Both the position numbers and the translations under genes were made by a program. Of a stretch of 64,000 nucleotides of DNA, positions 41,803 through 49,974 are shown in pieces. Below the pieces are notes generated by a model. It searched no databases. It saw only the letters and a list, made by a program, of their open reading frames with translations, and was not told the DNA's origin. Source of the stretch: Pseudoclavibacter chungangensis (GTDB lineage Bacteria; Actinomycetota; Actinomycetes; Actinomycetales; Microbacteriaceae); contig NZ_JACCFV010000001.1 of the NCBI RefSeq assembly GCF_013410545.1, forward strand, positions 2,790,001-2,854,000. Reading direction: 5' to 3'. Position 1 is the stretch's first letter, and each line of letters starts with the position of its first letter.

Positions 41803-43488
41803 TCACTGCTGCTTCCAGGCGTCGTAGAGCACGAGCTCGGAGAGCGAGTTGTTCCGCAGTCCGTGGACCTTGTCGCTCGATGCGAAGAAGCCGGACTCGC
41901 TGTTGATGTTCGTGAAGATCGGGATGCGGATCGCGTCCCCCACGATGATCGCCTGGGCCTCGGCGAGCAGCTCGTTTCGCGTGTCGAGGTCGGGCTCCGT
42001 GATCTGCTGTGTCACGATCTCGCTCAGCTTGCCGCTCTCGGTGAACGAGTCGAGCGTGCCCGGGAAGGTCACGTCCGTGATGAGGCTCGCGGCCTCGAAG
42101 TTCTCGTTCGTGTACTGCGAGTAGAGGGCGAGACCGCCGTCCGCGCGGGTGGCGTTGTTGAGGTGCAGATCGGCCTTGCCGCTCTGCCACGTGTCGCCGT
42201 TCGCGCCGATCTCCTCGATGATGTTGATCTCGATGCCGGCCTTCGCGGTCTGCTCCTTCAGGAGCTGGAGCGAGTCGCGGATCTCCTGCGGCTCCCACCA
42301 CAGCACGAGGTCGAGGCTGAGACGCTCGCCGTCCTTCGCGCGGATCCCGTCGGACCCGGCGACCCAGCCCGCCTCGTCGAGGAGGCGGTTGGACTTGTCG
42401 AGGTCGTACCCGAGGAGCGCCGACTGGTCGGCGAAGCCGCTCGTGCTCGGCGTGAGCACGCTCTGGGCGACGGGCTGGCGAGGGCCCGTGATGCCGTCGA
42501 CGATCGCCGTGCGGTCGATCGCCGAGCTCAGGGCGCGACGGACGTTGATGTCCTGCAGCGCGGGCGTCGTGAAGTTCAGCACGAGGCTGTACGGGATGCC
42601 CGACTGCGCGCGGTAGTTGAGGCCGTAGCCCTGTGCCTCGAGCTGGTCGGCGCCCTCGTTCGTGGGGTTCTGCGCGATGTCGGCCTCGCCGGATTGCAGC
42701 GCGCTCTCGCGCACGCTCTGCTCGTCGACGAACGTGATGTTGATGGTCTCGATGCTCGCGGCACCGCTGTGCGTCGCGACGCCCGAGGGCCAGTCGTAGT
42801 CGGCACGGCGCGTGAGCGTCACGCTCTCGTTGGGCGTGTAGTTCTCGAGCACGTACGGCCCCGAGCCGATGAAATCACCGTTCTTGCGCTCGTCGTAGCT
42901 CTTCTCGAAGCTCGCCGGCGCCTCGATCGCGAGCTGCACGGTCGCGAGCGTCGGGAGGAATGCGTGGTTCGGCTCCGAGAACGTCACGGTCGCCTCGTGC
43001 TCACCCGTCGCCTCGGTCCCGACGTAGTGGTCGAACAGGCCCTGGAAGTACCAGCCCTTGCCGTCGCCGATCTGCTTCGCGGACTCGTCGAGGTTCGTCT
43101 TCACGACCTCCCCCGTGAGCGGCGTCCCGTCGGAGAACGTGACCCCGTCGCGGAGCTGGAACGTGAACGTCGTCGCGTCGTCGCTCACCGTCCACGACTC
43201 CGCGAGCCAGGGCGTGAACTCGCCCGTGTCGGGGTCGACGTCGATGAGCGAGTCGGCGAGCGCGCGGCCCACGATGCCGTGGTTCTGGCGCGGATCGAGC
43301 GTCTTGATGTTGGCGTTGTAGATCGTGAGCTCGCCGCCGTCGACGCGGTCCTCCTCGCTCACGGCCGCGTCGGCGCCGCTCGTCGCGCAGCCCGTCAGCG
43401 CGAGGACGGCGCTGATCGCGAGGCCCGTCGCGGCGACGAACCCCTTCCGGAAGCCGCGCGTGCCCGCGCGGGCGGAGGTGTTGGTCAT
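41803..43488 (-). CDS. ABC transporter substrate-binding lipoprotein (family 5), module 2
   Basis: A 561-aa family 5 binding protein with signal peptide and lipobox LTGC. Conserved blocks include YNANIKTLDPRQNHGIVGRA, AESWTVSDDATTFTFQLRDG, TFSDGTPLTGEVVKTNLDES and IGSGPYVLENYTPNESVTL. It is a distant paralogue of the module 1 binder (same plan, low identity by eye), so the two importers probably have different cargo. Ribosome-binding site AAAGGAA. It lies 71 nt after the ATPase gene in the same order as in module 1, and a strong hairpin follows. Confidence 0.92.
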   Translation of the reverse strand: MTNTSARAGTRGFRKGFVAATGLAISAVLALTGCATSGADAAVSEEDRVDGGELTIYNANIKTLDPRQNHGIVGRALADSLIDVDPDTGEFTPWLAESWTVSDDATTFTFQLRDGVTFSDGTPLTGEVVKTNLDESAKQIGDGKGWYFQGLFDHYVGTEATGEHEATVTFSEPNHAFLPTLATVQLAIEAPASFEKSYDERKNGDFIGSGPYVLENYTPNESVTLTRRADYDWPSGVATHSGAASIETINITFVDEQSVRESALQSGEADIAQNPTNEGADQLEAQGYGLNYRAQSGIPYSLVLNFTTPALQDINVRRALSSAIDRTAIVDGITGPRQPVAQSVLTPSTSGFADQSALLGYDLDKSNRLLDEAGWVAGSDGIRAKDGERLSLDLVLWWEPQEIRDSLQLLKEQTAKAGIEINIIEEIGANGDTWQSGKADLHLNNATRADGGLALYSQYTNENFEAASLITDVTFPGTLDSFTESGKLSEIVTQQITEPDLDTRNELLAEAQAIIVGDAIRIPIFTNINSESGFFASSDKVHGLRNNSLSELVLYDAWKQQ

Positions 43489-43559
43489 GGGTGTTCCTTT
43501 CGAGTGGTCCGCCCGGGTGCGGGAGTCCGGAGGTGTCGTGGAGGTCGGTTCGGCCGGGG

Positions 43560-45242
43560 TCAGGCCGGCAGCGGATCCGGGATGGAGTCGAGCAGCGTGC
43601 GCGTGTACTCGCTCGTGGGGTTGCCGAGCACGTCGGCCGCGCTCCCCTCGTCGACGAGTTCGCCCGCGTGGAGCACGCCGATGCGGTCGGACAGTTCGCT
43701 CACGACGGCGAGATCGTGCGAGATGAAGAGGTAGCTCGTGCCGAACTCGTGCTGCAGGTCGATGAGCAGTTGCAGGATCTGCGCCTGCACCGACACGTCG
43801 AGGGCCGAGACGGGCTCGTCGAGCACGAGCAGCTCCGGGCGGGTGACGATGCCGCGCGCGATCGCGACGCGCTGGCGCTGCCCGCCCGACAGCTCGGTGG
43901 GTCGCCGGCCGACCGTGTCGGCCGGCAGCCCGACGGCGTCGACGACCTCACGGATCCGCGCATCCGCGGTCGCGCCGCGCACCGGTTCCCCGCGGCCCTC
44001 GATCGGTTCGGCGATGATCTCGCGGATCGTCTGTCGCGGATCGAGCGAGCCGTAGGGGTTCTGGAACACGTACTGCACGCGCCTGGCCACCGTCCGGCGC
44101 TCGGACCGCCGACCCGCCGTGAGCGACCCGCCGCTGATCGTGACGGCGCCCGCATCGGGCCGGTCGATGCCCGCGACGATGCGCGCGATCGTCGACTTGC
44201 CCGAGCCCGATTCGCCGACGAGCCCGTAGGTCGTGCCGCGGTCGATCGTGAGGCTCACACCGCGCGTCGCGTGCGTCACGGTCTTGCCGCGGCGGCCGTC
44301 GCGCGTCACGTACGTCTTGTGCAGGTCGTCGACCACCACGAGCGGCGAACCGTCGTCGCGGGCGACCGTCGCGGCCGGCAGTCCGGGCGTCGGCGCGAGC
44401 TTCTCGGTGCGCAGGACGGGCACGGAGTCGAGCAGCCGGCGCGTGTACGCCGCCTCGGGTGCCGTGACGATCTCGTCCGACGGCCCCTGTTCGACGATGC
44501 GACCGCCCTCGAGCACGAGGATCCGGTCCGAGCGGCCGGCGGCGACCGCGAGGTCGTGCGTGATGAGGACGATCGCGACGCGTGAACGCTCGACGATCTC
44601 GTCCAGCAGATCGAGGACGCGCTTCTGCACGGCCACGTCGAGCCCGCTCGTGGGCTCGTCGGCGACGATCACCTCAGGGTCGCCGACGAGCGCGATCGCG
44701 ATGAGCACGCGCTGACGCTGCCCGCCGCTCACCTGGTGCGGGTACGCGCGGGCGACGCGGTCGACATCGTCGATCCCGACCGCATCGAGCAGTTCGGCGG
44801 CACGGGCCGCGCGAGCGAGCGTCTCGACGTGCGGCTCGTTCCAGCGGATCGCCTCCTCGATCTGGGCGCCGATGCGCACGACGGGATCGAGGGCGACGTT
44901 CGGGTCCTGCGGCACGTAGGCGATCCGACCGCGGCGCAGCTCGTTCCACTGCCGTTCCGTGAGATCCCCGAAGATCCCGACGCCGTCGAGTTCGCCGCCG
45001 TCGGCGCGCAGCACGGCATTGTTCGGTAGGACGCCGAGGAGCGCCTGCGTGATCGTCGACTTGCCCGAACCGGACTCGCCGATGATCGCGAGTCGTTCGC
45101 CGCGGCCGAGCTCGAAGCTCACGTCGTCGACGGCGTGGATCTGCGTGCCGCCCTTCAGGTACGTGACCGAGAGGCCCTGGACCGAGAGGATCGGATCCGT
45201 CCCGGACGCGCGCTCGGCGCCCGCGCGATCGAGTGCGGTCAC
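43560..45242 (-). CDS. Fused double ATPase of peptide-type ABC transporter (DppD-DppF fusion), module 2
   Basis: A 560-aa double ATPase. Domain 1 has GESGSGKST, VSGGQRQR and VIVADEPTSGLD. Domain 2 has GESGSGKST, LSGGQRQR and LLVLDEPVSALD. Both sites look complete. The Opp/Dpp extensions AAYTRRLLDSVP and SEYTRTLLDSIPDP follow each domain. The start is a GTG at 45242 overlapping the DppC stop (GTGA). Architecture and position equal those of module 1. Confidence 0.94.
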   Translation of the reverse strand: MTALDRAGAERASGTDPILSVQGLSVTYLKGGTQIHAVDDVSFELGRGERLAIIGESGSGKSTITQALLGVLPNNAVLRADGGELDGVGIFGDLTERQWNELRRGRIAYVPQDPNVALDPVVRIGAQIEEAIRWNEPHVETLARAARAAELLDAVGIDDVDRVARAYPHQVSGGQRQRVLIAIALVGDPEVIVADEPTSGLDVAVQKRVLDLLDEIVERSRVAIVLITHDLAVAAGRSDRILVLEGGRIVEQGPSDEIVTAPEAAYTRRLLDSVPVLRTEKLAPTPGLPAATVARDDGSPLVVVDDLHKTYVTRDGRRGKTVTHATRGVSLTIDRGTTYGLVGESGSGKSTIARIVAGIDRPDAGAVTISGGSLTAGRRSERRTVARRVQYVFQNPYGSLDPRQTIREIIAEPIEGRGEPVRGATADARIREVVDAVGLPADTVGRRPTELSGGQRQRVAIARGIVTRPELLVLDEPVSALDVSVQAQILQLLIDLQHEFGTSYLFISHDLAVVSELSDRIGVLHAGELVDEGSAADVLGNPTSEYTRTLLDSIPDPLPA

Positions 45243-46201
45243 GGCCGGATCACCCGCTCGACGTAGGTGCTCACGCGGTTCGCGGAGAGCACGACGAGTG
45301 CGATGACGAGACCGGGCACGATCGCGAGCCACCAGGCGGTCGACAGGTACGTGCGGCCGTCGGAGACGAGCACGCCCCACTCCGGCTCGGGCGGTTGCAC
45401 GCCGAAGCCGAGGAAGCTGAGCGAGGAGATGAGCAGCACCGCGATCCCGAACTGGAGCGGGATGAGCGCGATGATCGGGCCGATCGCGTGCGGGAAGACG
45501 TGGCGCGTGAGGATCTTGTACCAGGGCAGGCCGTTGACGCGCGCCGCCGTGACGTAGTCGCTCTCGCGCACCCGGAACACCTCGCCGCGCAGGATGCGCG
45601 TGAACGTCGCGATCGAGCCGACGCCGACCGCGATCGCGATCTCGACCGTCCCGAAGCCGAGCGACGTGACGATGAGGAGCGACACGAGCAGCGACGGGAC
45701 CGCGAGGAACACGTCGACGAAGCGCGAGACGCCCTCGTCGATCCAGCCGCGGAAGTAGCCGGCGAGGACGCCGAGCACGGAGCTGACGACGAAGCCGATG
45801 AGCACGGCGATGAGCGACGCGACGAGCGTGTTCGCGGTGCCGAACACGAAGCGCGTGAACTGGTCGCGGCCGAGGCTGTCGGTGCCCCACCAGTGCTCGA
45901 GCGAGGGCGCCGCGAACTTGTTCACGACGTTCGTCACGTACGGGTCGAACGGCGTGAACAGGGACGGCGCGAACGAGGCCGTCACGACGGCGACGAGCAG
46001 CAGCACGCTCGCGATGAACGTCGGTTGCACGGCCTCGCGCAGGGCGGGCCGGTGACGCCACGAGATCTTCGGGGGCCGCGCGGCGGCGCGGGCAGCACCG
46101 GTGGCGTTCGCCGCGGCGGCGCCTGCGGCGGGAGCGTCCGTGGCCGGGAGTCCGGTCGCCGGGACGGCGACGGGTCTCGTGAGGAGCGACTTGAGCGTCA
46201 T
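45239..46201 (-). CDS. ABC transporter permease, DppC type, module 2
   Basis: A 320-aa permease with a hydrophilic, Ala/Pro-rich N-terminus of about 50 residues. The OppC/DppC core HWWGTDSLGRDQFTRFVFGT and the coupling loop TAARVNGLPWYKILTRHVFP (with TAA for EAA) are clear. It starts 4 nt after the dppB stop and overlaps the ATPase gene. It forms the channel with the module 2 DppB. Confidence 0.92.
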   Translation of the reverse strand: MTLKSLLTRPVAVPATGLPATDAPAAGAAAANATGAARAAARPPKISWRHRPALREAVQPTFIASVLLLVAVVTASFAPSLFTPFDPYVTNVVNKFAAPSLEHWWGTDSLGRDQFTRFVFGTANTLVASLIAVLIGFVVSSVLGVLAGYFRGWIDEGVSRFVDVFLAVPSLLVSLLIVTSLGFGTVEIAIAVGVGSIATFTRILRGEVFRVRESDYVTAARVNGLPWYKILTRHVFPHAIGPIIALIPLQFGIAVLLISSLSFLGFGVQPPEPEWGVLVSDGRTYLSTAWWLAIVPGLVIALVVLSANRVSTYVERVIRP

Positions 46202-46205
46202 GGTG

Positions 46206-47129
46206 CTAGGCCTTCCTGATGCGCGGGTCGAGCCAGGGGTAGACGAGGTCGACGACGAGGTTGCTGATGACGAACAGCACGGCGGAGAAGAGGACGACGC
46301 CCATCACGACGGGGATGTCCTGGCTGAGGACGCCCGCTTGGAGGACGCGGCCGAGCCCCTGCCGCGAGAAGACGGTCTCGGTGATGACCGCTCCCGCGAG
46401 GATGCCGCCGAACTCCATGCCGAGGATCGTCACGGCGGGGATGATCGCGTTGCGCAGGGCGTGGCCGACGAGGATGCGGCCCGGGCCGAGGCCGCGCGCC
46501 CGGAGGTAGGCGGCCTGCGGCGAGCGCAGGTACTCGGAGAGCGCCTTGGACGTGACCTGCGCGACCGCCGCGCTCGCGGGGACACCGGCCGTCACGGCCG
46601 GCAGCACGATGCTCGCGAGGCCCTCGTTGCCGACGGCGGGCAGCAGGTGCAGTTGGAACGCGAAGATCTGGATGAGCAGGAGGCCCGTGAGGAAGATCGG
46701 GAACGAGAGGAACGCCGGCGGGAGCGTGAACAGGACGTTCCGCAGCCACGGCGAGCGGACGGTGTTCGCGAGGATCGCGATCGAGAAGCCGACGACGACC
46801 GTCACGACGAGCGCGGCGAGGCCCAGCAGGACCGTGTGCGGGAGGGCCCCGAAGAGCACGTCGACGACGGGGCGGCCGTACTGGATCGACGTACCGAAGT
46901 CGCCCGTGACGAGGCTGAACAGAAGCGTGAAGTACTGCAGGATCGGCGGCTTGTCGAGGCCGTACTCCGCCTCGAGGGCGGCGCGCGTCTCGGGGGTCGT
47001 GTCGTTCGAGGCCGCGAGCATGATGCCGATCGGGTCGCCCGGGAGCGCGTAGAGCAGCAGCCACGTGATCGTGTACGCCGCCCAGATGACGAAGACGGCG
47101 TACAGCAGCCGTCGTCCTATGTATCTCAC
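46206..47129 (-). CDS. ABC transporter permease, DppB type, module 2
   Basis: A 307-aa permease: YIGRRLLYAVFVIWAAYTIT, LLYALPGDPIGIMLA, TGDFGTSIQYGRPVVDVLFG and the loop YLRARGLGPGRILVGHALRN. The start is a GTG at 47129 and no strong ribosome-binding site is visible. It is the first gene of module 2. About 60-100 bp upstream lie a TACGAT hexamer (possible -10, minus strand) and a leader hairpin in which CCGCCAC pairs with GTGGCGG (47191-47229). It lacks the long C-terminal tail of the module 1 paralogue. Confidence 0.92.
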   Translation of the reverse strand: MRYIGRRLLYAVFVIWAAYTITWLLLYALPGDPIGIMLAASNDTTPETRAALEAEYGLDKPPILQYFTLLFSLVTGDFGTSIQYGRPVVDVLFGALPHTVLLGLAALVVTVVVGFSIAILANTVRSPWLRNVLFTLPPAFLSFPIFLTGLLLIQIFAFQLHLLPAVGNEGLASIVLPAVTAGVPASAAVAQVTSKALSEYLRSPQAAYLRARGLGPGRILVGHALRNAIIPAVTILGMEFGGILAGAVITETVFSRQGLGRVLQAGVLSQDIPVVMGVVLFSAVLFVISNLVVDLVYPWLDPRIRKA

Positions 47130-47352
47130 TGGTCCGCTCGCTTCCCGTTCGGCCGCGGGCCGCGGGCGGCTCGGGTCGGTGATCGTGGTCCGCCACCCGC
47201 CGTCGGGGTTCCGTCGGCGTGGTGGCGGATCCCGATCGTAGGAAGGGTCGGGCCGCGGCCGCGCGGGCGCCCGTCACCCGGCGCACGGGAAGGTCTTCCG
47301 AGGTCCGCTCACGAAACACGCCGACGCGCCCCGCAACGCGACGTCACACACT

Positions 47353-47406
47353 GCTCCGCCCCGCTCCGCCCCGCTCCGCCCCGCTCCGCCCCGCTACGCC
47401 CCGCTA
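47353..47406. repeat. 10-bp tandem repeat (ccgctccgcc)
   Basis: About five copies of ccgctccgcc, the last ones varied (ccgctacgcc, ccgctaacgg), followed by three cccggacgg-type units. It lies in the 400-bp gap between module 2's dppB and the CitE-like gene, which holds no gene. The rest of the gap shows ggctgg(a/t) reiterations near 47495-47530. Confidence 0.75.
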
Positions 47407-47448
47407 ACGGCCCGGACGGCCCGGACGGCGTCGCGCAACACGGCAAAA

Positions 47449-47497
47449 AGCCGGGTTGTTGCTACCGGGCCCGCGGCCCGGTAGCAACAACCCGGCT
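47449..47497 (-). terminator. Intrinsic terminator of the CitE-like gene (twin of 51178)
   Basis: Stem agccgggttgttgctaccgggc (22 bp, perfect) with a 5-nt loop. On the minus strand it is followed by a run of five T (complement of aaaaa at 47445-47449), giving a classic rho-independent terminator 36 nt after the stop at 47534. Confidence 0.88.
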
Positions 47498-47533
47498 GGA
47501 ACGGCTGGATCGGCTGCTGGATCGGCTGCCGGG

Positions 47534-48352
47534 TCAGGCGGGGACGGGCAGGCCGTAGGCCGTTGCTCGCGCGAGCAGCGTGCGTGCGCGCTCGAGCCGG
47601 GGCAGTGCGTCGCCGTCCGCGAGCTCGTCCGGTGCTGCTGCCACTGCGCGCACGAGCTCGGACGCCGCCGCGATCTGCGCCTCGTCCGGCGCGAATGCCG
47701 CGTTGAGCGGCGCGAGCTGGCTGTCGAGCAGGGCGAACTTCCCCGTGAAGCCGACATCGAGCGCGACCTCCGCCTGCGCCCGCAACGAGTCGGCCGCGAC
47801 GCCCTGCGCGCCGCCGTCGATCGGGCCGGCGAGCCCCGCCGCGGTCGACGCGACCGCGATGCGCCCCCGCGGATACGCGAGCGCGACGGCACTCGCGCCG
47901 ACGCCCGTGTCGCGCCGGAAGTCACCGATCCCGAAGCCGATGCGGAGCACACCCGGGACCGCCGCGATCTCGTCGACGCGCTGGAGGCCGCGCGCCGATT
48001 CGACGAGCCGTACGACCGGTAGGCCCGCGAGCTCGCCCGCCGTCGCCGACACGTCGGCCGCCGATTCCGTCTTCGCGAGGACCACGCCGCGCAGTCCGCG
48101 CACACCGCGCAGCGCGTCGACGGCACCCGCCCAGTGCCGCGAACCGAACGCGTCGATCCGCACCCACGCGGCACCGCCCGCCCCCAGCCAGTCGCGGAGC
48201 TCGCCGAGCGCGGCCCGCTTCTCGCCACCGGGAACCGCGTCCTCGACATCGATCACGAACGCGTCCGCGTCGTGCGGCACGGCCCACTCCTCGCGGCGCG
48301 AGGGCCGGCCGGACCGCATGAGCCAGGTGCGCGCGAACGCCGGATCGATCAT
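47534..48352 (-). CDS. CitE-like/HpcH-HpaI aldolase-citrate lyase family protein
   Basis: A 272-aa TIM-barrel lyase. FVIDVEDAVPGGEKRAAL contains the acidic Mg-binding region, AWVRIDAFGSRHWAGAVDAL and GVVLAKTESAADV follow, and the catalytic VVRLVESARGLQRVDEIAA and IGFGIGDFRRDTGV blocks complete the site. CitE-like proteins cleave or make C-C bonds in citramalyl-, malyl- or related CoA thioesters. No CitD/CitF genes are adjacent, so it is not a citrate lyase complex. It diverges from the NtaA-type monooxygenase gene across only 66 bp containing an iron-box-like dyad, so the two are probably coregulated. Confidence 0.87.
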   Translation of the reverse strand: MIDPAFARTWLMRSGRPSRREEWAVPHDADAFVIDVEDAVPGGEKRAALGELRDWLGAGGAAWVRIDAFGSRHWAGAVDALRGVRGLRGVVLAKTESAADVSATAGELAGLPVVRLVESARGLQRVDEIAAVPGVLRIGFGIGDFRRDTGVGASAVALAYPRGRIAVASTAAGLAGPIDGGAQGVAADSLRAQAEVALDVGFTGKFALLDSQLAPLNAAFAPDEAQIAAASELVRAVAAAPDELADGDALPRLERARTLLARATAYGLPVPA

Positions 48353-48386
48353 GACTGCTGCCTTCCGAGCGATCGGGGACTACGTT

Positions 48387-48403
48387 GTTTAGGTAAACCT
48401 TAC
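48387..48403. promoter_or_regulatory. Iron-box-like dyad between the CitE-like and monooxygenase genes
   Basis: GTTTAGGTAAACCTTAC contains TTAGG-N4-CCTTA and the palindrome GTTTA-GG-TAAAC. About 13 of 19 positions fit the DtxR/IdeR consensus, clearly weaker than the site at 21445. A TACTTT hexamer (48401-48406) overlaps it and could be the -10 element for the plus-strand gene. Confidence 0.4.
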
Positions 48404-48418
48404 TTTCCCGGAGACCCG

Positions 48419-49738
48419 ATGCCCAGCGCCGCACGCCAGATCCACCTCGCCCTGTTCGCCCTGCCCCACGGCCAGCTCGCGTCCTCGTGGAGACTCCCCG
48501 AGATCCCCGAGCACAGCACGAACGACTTCGACGAGTACCGACAGGCCGCCGACATCATCGAGCGCGCGAAGTTCGACGCGTTCTTCATCGCCGACAAGCT
48601 CACGATCGGCTCGGAGGACAGCTGGCGCTACGGACCGCCCGTCGACGCGTTCGAGCCGTTCACACTCGGCGGCGCGCTCGCGGCGGTCACCGAGCGGCTC
48701 GGTGTCGTCGCGACGGCGTCGACGACGTTCCAGCACCCGTACCTCATCGCCCGCAGCATGCTCGCACTCGACCACCTCTCGCGCGGCCGCGCCGGGTGGA
48801 ACATCGTCACGAGCTACTCGCCCGACACGGTCCGGAACTTCGGGCTGGACGAGCACCTCCCCCACGACGAGCGCTACGAGATCGCCGAGGAGGCCGTCGA
48901 CGTCGTGCGGCGACTGTGGTGCAGCTGGGACGAGGACGCGGTCGTCTGGGACCGTGAGGCCGGGCTCTACACGCGCCCCGGCTCGGTGCACGCGATCGAT
49001 CACGTGGGCGCGCACTTCCGCGTCTCGGGGCCCGGCGAGTTCCGCCGCTCGGTGCAGGGCGAACCGGTCCGCGTGCAGGCCGGCTCCTCGGGTCGCGGTA
49101 TGACGTTCGCCGCGACGCGCGCGGAAATGGTGTTCACGGCGCAGACGACGCTCGAATCCGGTGTCGCGTTCGCCGAAGAGCTGCGTGAACGGGCCCGACA
49201 GGTGGGTCGTCGCGACGACGAACTCGTCATCATGCCGGGCTTCTCGTACGCCGTCGGTTCGAGCGACGATGAGGCGCGCCGCATCGCGGACGAACTGGTC
49301 GAGACGGTTCAGCCGGAACACATCCTGGGCAGTATCCGGGACGTCGTACAGCTCGACCTGCGGGAGTACCCGCTCGACGGCCCCGTGCCCGAGCTGCCGG
49401 ATCCGGCGACCGTGCAGGGGCACCGCTCGCGCCTCGAGGTCTACAAGCGCATCGCCGAGACGGAGTCCCTCACGCTGCGCGACTTCGCCCGCCGCGTCGC
49501 AGCGCAACGCGGGCATCACCAGATCGTCGGCTCGCCGGAGCGCATCGCCGACGATCTGCAGCGCTGGTTCGAGTCGGGGGCAGCCGACGGGTTCAACGTC
49601 ATGCCGCACACGATTCCCGGACAGTTGCGCGCATTCGCGGAGCATGTCGTCCCGATCCTGCAGGAGCGCGGCCTGTTCCGTCGCGAGTACGAGGGGACGA
49701 CGCTGCGCGAGCACCTCGGGGTTCCCTATCGGGGCTGA
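48419..49738 (+). CDS. NtaA/SnaA/DszA-type flavin monooxygenase 5
   Basis: A 439-aa flavin-dependent monooxygenase of the NtaA/SnaA/DszA/EmoA group. Typical blocks: QAADIIERAKFDAFFIADKL, PFTLGGALAAVTERLGVVAT, LSRGRAGWNIVTSYSPDTVR, VQAGSSGRGMTFAATRAEM and the C-terminal GFNVMPHTIPGQLRAFAEHV with the family's final EYEGTTLREHLG. These enzymes oxidise nitrilotriacetate, EDTA, dibenzothiophene sulphone, pristinamycin or N-acetyl-S-alkylcysteines with FMNH2 supplied by a separate reductase. GGAG precedes the ATG at 48419. It is divergent from the CitE-like gene and is the only plus-strand member of the five flavin enzymes. Confidence 0.9.
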   Translation: MPSAARQIHLALFALPHGQLASSWRLPEIPEHSTNDFDEYRQAADIIERAKFDAFFIADKLTIGSEDSWRYGPPVDAFEPFTLGGALAAVTERLGVVATASTTFQHPYLIARSMLALDHLSRGRAGWNIVTSYSPDTVRNFGLDEHLPHDERYEIAEEAVDVVRRLWCSWDEDAVVWDREAGLYTRPGSVHAIDHVGAHFRVSGPGEFRRSVQGEPVRVQAGSSGRGMTFAATRAEMVFTAQTTLESGVAFAEELRERARQVGRRDDELVIMPGFSYAVGSSDDEARRIADELVETVQPEHILGSIRDVVQLDLREYPLDGPVPELPDPATVQGHRSRLEVYKRIAETESLTLRDFARRVAAQRGHHQIVGSPERIADDLQRWFESGAADGFNVMPHTIPGQLRAFAEHVVPILQERGLFRREYEGTTLREHLGVPYRG

Positions 49739-49974
49739 TCGAGCCACGATTCCCCGATCCGCGGCACGGCCGTCCAGATGGTGCGACCATGACCCTCGGA
49801 GCGCTAGATTGGCCCTTCGAGGGCGGTGGTTCCAGGCCGCCCGGGGATCGGGGGAACAGGCATGATCGGGGAGCATGCGAGGGGCCGGGAACGCGTACCG
49901 GGCGCGGCCGGGCATCGAGCCGGAACGCCGACGGGCGTGACGCCACGACACTGCGGGCGCGGGCGCGGGCGCGC

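Noticed and set aside
47534-48352. Citrate lyase beta subunit (citE proper)
   Set aside because: No citD, citF or ligase genes are nearby. CitE-like stand-alone lyases are common in actinomycetes, so a specific citE name is not justified.
49789-49974. N-terminal extension of the TPR protein
   Set aside because: The frame is open, but the 62 residues are Arg/Gly-rich and unlike the repeat domain. Retained only as an alternative start.
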